Source: an uncultured Bacilli bacterium (GTDB lineage: Bacteria > Bacillota_I > Bacilli_A > RF39 > UBA660). Taken from it: a stretch of DNA of 6,677 nucleotides. Both the position numbers and the translations under genes were made by a program. Where the stretch lies: positions 1-6,677 of the forward strand of contig CAKPSO010000041.1 in the NCBI GenBank assembly GCA_934183185.1, written 5' to 3'. Under the pieces are notes generated by a model, which had not been told where the DNA came from, ran no database searches, and saw nothing but the letters and a program-made list of their open reading frames with translations. The stretch's first letter is position 1. Each line of letters opens with the position of its first letter. Of the stretch, positions 5,691 to 6,677 are shown in pieces.

Positions 5691-5898
5691 ATTTATTTTT
5701 AGTATTGGTTAATCCTAATATGTAATCAGTTGTTGTGTTGTAAAATTTAGCTAATTCTATTAATAATTCATAAGGTAATGTTCTTTTACCTTGTTCATAT
5801 AAACTATATGTTTGTTGTTTATAATTAATAGCTTTACATAATTGTTCTTGTGTTAAGTCGTTATCTTCTCTTAAATCTTTGAGTCTTTTTATGTACAT
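5689..5898 (-). CDS. Small XRE-family repressor-like regulator
   Basis: The 69-residue protein is a stand-alone HTH_3 domain. The four or five helices span residues 3-63, with LTQEQLCKAINYKQQTYSLY at 15-34 forming the helix-turn-helix and the typical ending FYNTTTDYILGLT (52-64). This is the usual size for a minimal Cro/CI- or SinR-like repressor. The start is ATG 5898, since AGGTG lies six nt upstream; a GTG three codons earlier overlaps that ribosome site. It is transcribed away from the SipW-type secreted protein gene, and twin palindromes fill the gap between them. The likely role is repression of that gene and of itself; this is inference from layout. It is unrelated in length and sequence detail to the 154-residue regulator upstream. 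Confidence 0.88.
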   Translation of the reverse strand: MYIKRLKDLREDNDLTQEQLCKAINYKQQTYSLYEQGKRTLPYELLIELAKFYNTTTDYILGLTNTKNK

Positions 5899-5927
5899 TG
5901 TTATCACCTCTAACTAGATTTTACGAA

Positions 5928-5942
5928 ACAACGTATTGTTGT
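5928..5942. promoter_or_regulatory. Palindromic operator O1
   Basis: ACAACGTATTGTTGT has 5-bp arms ACAAC and GTTGT. It differs from O2 by a single base and its centre lies 25 bp from that of O2. It sits immediately upstream of the -35 of the rightward promoter and about 5 bp behind a possible leftward -10 (TAAAAT on the minus strand, plus positions 5918-5923). It would therefore lie in the leftward promoter spacer. That leftward promoter has no clear -35. Confidence 0.7.
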
Positions 5943-5943
5943 A

Positions 5944-5972
5944 TTGACTTTAACAACATATTGTTGTAATAT
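5944..5972 (+). promoter_or_regulatory. Promoter of the SipW-type secreted protein gene
   Basis: TTGACT (5944-5949) and TAATAT (5967-5972) are separated by exactly 17 bp. Operator O2 occupies almost the whole spacer and O1 ends two bases before the -35. Bound repressor should therefore block polymerase. The start site is expected near 5979, leaving a leader of about 45 nt. Confidence 0.75.
5953..5967. promoter_or_regulatory. Palindromic operator O2
   Basis: ACAACATATTGTTGT has 6-bp arms ACAACA and TGTTGT around a 3-bp centre. Only the sixth base differs from O1 (A instead of G). It lies between the -35 and the -10 of the rightward promoter. The small size of the site fits an XRE dimer. Confidence 0.72.
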
Positions 5973-6024
5973 TTTATTATAAATAAACTAGTAGTTAATT
6001 TTATATATTGGAGTTGAGATATTT

Positions 6025-6677
6025 ATGAATAATAAAAGTAAGCAGGTATTATTTTCAGTATTAGGAATATTAAGTCTATTAGTAATAACTATAGGAGTAA
6101 CATATGCAGTATTTACTTATACTAAGGAAGGAACTACAGATAATGTAGTAACTACTGGTACATTAAAGTTCTTGTATACAGAAAATAATACTAATGGTAA
6201 TGGAATAAGTATAACTGAAGCAGAACCAATATCAGATACTAAGGGTAAAGAATTAGTAGGAGATAATAATGTATTTGATTTCAAAGTAGAGGGAACAAAT
6301 ACAGGAAATGAAGTAATACCATATGAAGTAACACTAAGAAAGAAAGCTACTTCTACTATGGGTGAAGATAATATAAAAGTATATCTTCAAGATGGGATAG
6401 ATCAAACAGAATTACTAACACCAACACTATATAGTAAATTAGTACAAACTACTACTGATGTTGGAAATAATGTAGAAAAGAGTATCTACAAGGGAGAAGT
6501 AGCAGGAAATACTAATAATTATTTAAAGACATTTAGATTAAAAATGTGGTTAGATGAAAATGCAGATTTAAGCGTTATAGGAGGACAAACCTTTACAGCG
6601 ACAGTAAATGTATATTCAAATGCTAAAGTAATATCAGAGGAAGAGAAAGCATTAAGAAGTAATACTGATATAAAAGA
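6025..6677 (+). CDS. Secreted protein with SipW/TasA/camelysin-type signal segment (3' end outside the window)
   Basis: 217 codons are open to the window edge with no stop. The N-terminus has a short charged start, MNNKSKQ, then a hydrophobic core VLFSVLGILSLLVITIGVTY (8-27). It continues AVFTYTKEGTTDNVVTTGTL, the arrangement of TasA/camelysin-like proteins processed by SipW-type signal peptidases: a long hydrophobic segment ending T-Y-A-x-F, then a Gly/Thr strand. The rest is Thr/Asn/Val-rich, probably beta-sandwich, with TNTGNEVIPYEVTLRK and later KMWLDENADLSVIGGQTFTA and VNVYSNAKVISEEE. Such proteins are exported and form surface or matrix material; some in gut Bacilli are long and repetitive. 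The start is ATG 6025, with GGAG at 6010-6013. Valine is almost always GTA, unlike the GTT-rich eno gene. Length, anchoring and function beyond export cannot be seen. Confidence 0.75.
   Translation, partial: MNNKSKQVLFSVLGILSLLVITIGVTYAVFTYTKEGTTDNVVTTGTLKFLYTENNTNGNGISITEAEPISDTKGKELVGDNNVFDFKVEGTNTGNEVIPYEVTLRKKATSTMGEDNIKVYLQDGIDQTELLTPTLYSKLVQTTTDVGNNVEKSIYKGEVAGNTNNYLKTFRLKMWLDENADLSVIGGQTFTATVNVYSNAKVISEEEKALRSNTDIK

Noticed and set aside
5927..5968. The two palindromes as a short CRISPR-like or direct-repeat array
   Set aside because: There are only two units, each internally palindromic and placed exactly on promoter elements, which fits operators. No cas gene or further repeats are present.
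1..6677. TGA read as tryptophan, as in mycoplasmas
   Set aside because: Conserved Trp positions in MurD, enolase and the tspO relic are TGG, and no intact gene needs TGA read-through.

Overview
The window is AT-rich DNA from a low-GC Gram-positive bacterium. All genes use the standard code: Trp is TGG, and stops are TAA or TAG, apart from a TGA that ends the decayed tspO. A peptidoglycan ligase (MurD) and a FemAB-type bridge-forming transferase show that the organism has a cell wall, so it is not a classical wall-less mollicute. Protein style, short intergenic gaps and the SipW-type surface protein fit the uncultured gut Bacilli / Erysipelotrichia / RF39-like lineages. That placement is inference from sequence feel, not from a database comparison.

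Layout. Positions 1-134 are the right end of an IS3-family insertion sequence: the last 30 codons of the transposase and a probable terminal inverted repeat. It lies 10 bp from the stop codon of a leftward femX/femA-like gene (145-1389), which has a very good extended -10 promoter (1420-1448). Diverging from it is a rightward cluster of murD (1535-2899), an unrecognised 70-residue ORF that overlaps it (2889-3101), and eno for enolase (3129-4361). This cluster closes with a terminator whose stem begins inside the last eno codons.

Positions 4406-4860 hold a decayed tspO (TspO/MBR tryptophan-rich membrane protein) spread over three frames, with a lost start codon and a late nonsense codon. Next come an XRE-family regulator (4895-5359) with a perfect 11-bp inverted repeat over its promoter and ribosome site, and secG (5416-5631), whose promoter is built into the regulator's terminator.

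The right part is a divergent pair. A small leftward XRE repressor-like gene (5689-5898) faces a rightward secreted protein with a SipW/TasA/camelysin-type signal segment (from 6025, running off the edge). Between them are two near-identical 15-bp palindromes 25 bp apart, one just upstream of the -35 and the other filling the spacer of a TTGACT-17-TAATAT promoter. This looks like a compact repressor-operator switch for a surface protein, and it is the most interesting system in the window.

Together, the left two thirds are cell-envelope and glycolysis housekeeping. The right third, from tspO on, is a more fluid accessory stretch in which only secG is core.
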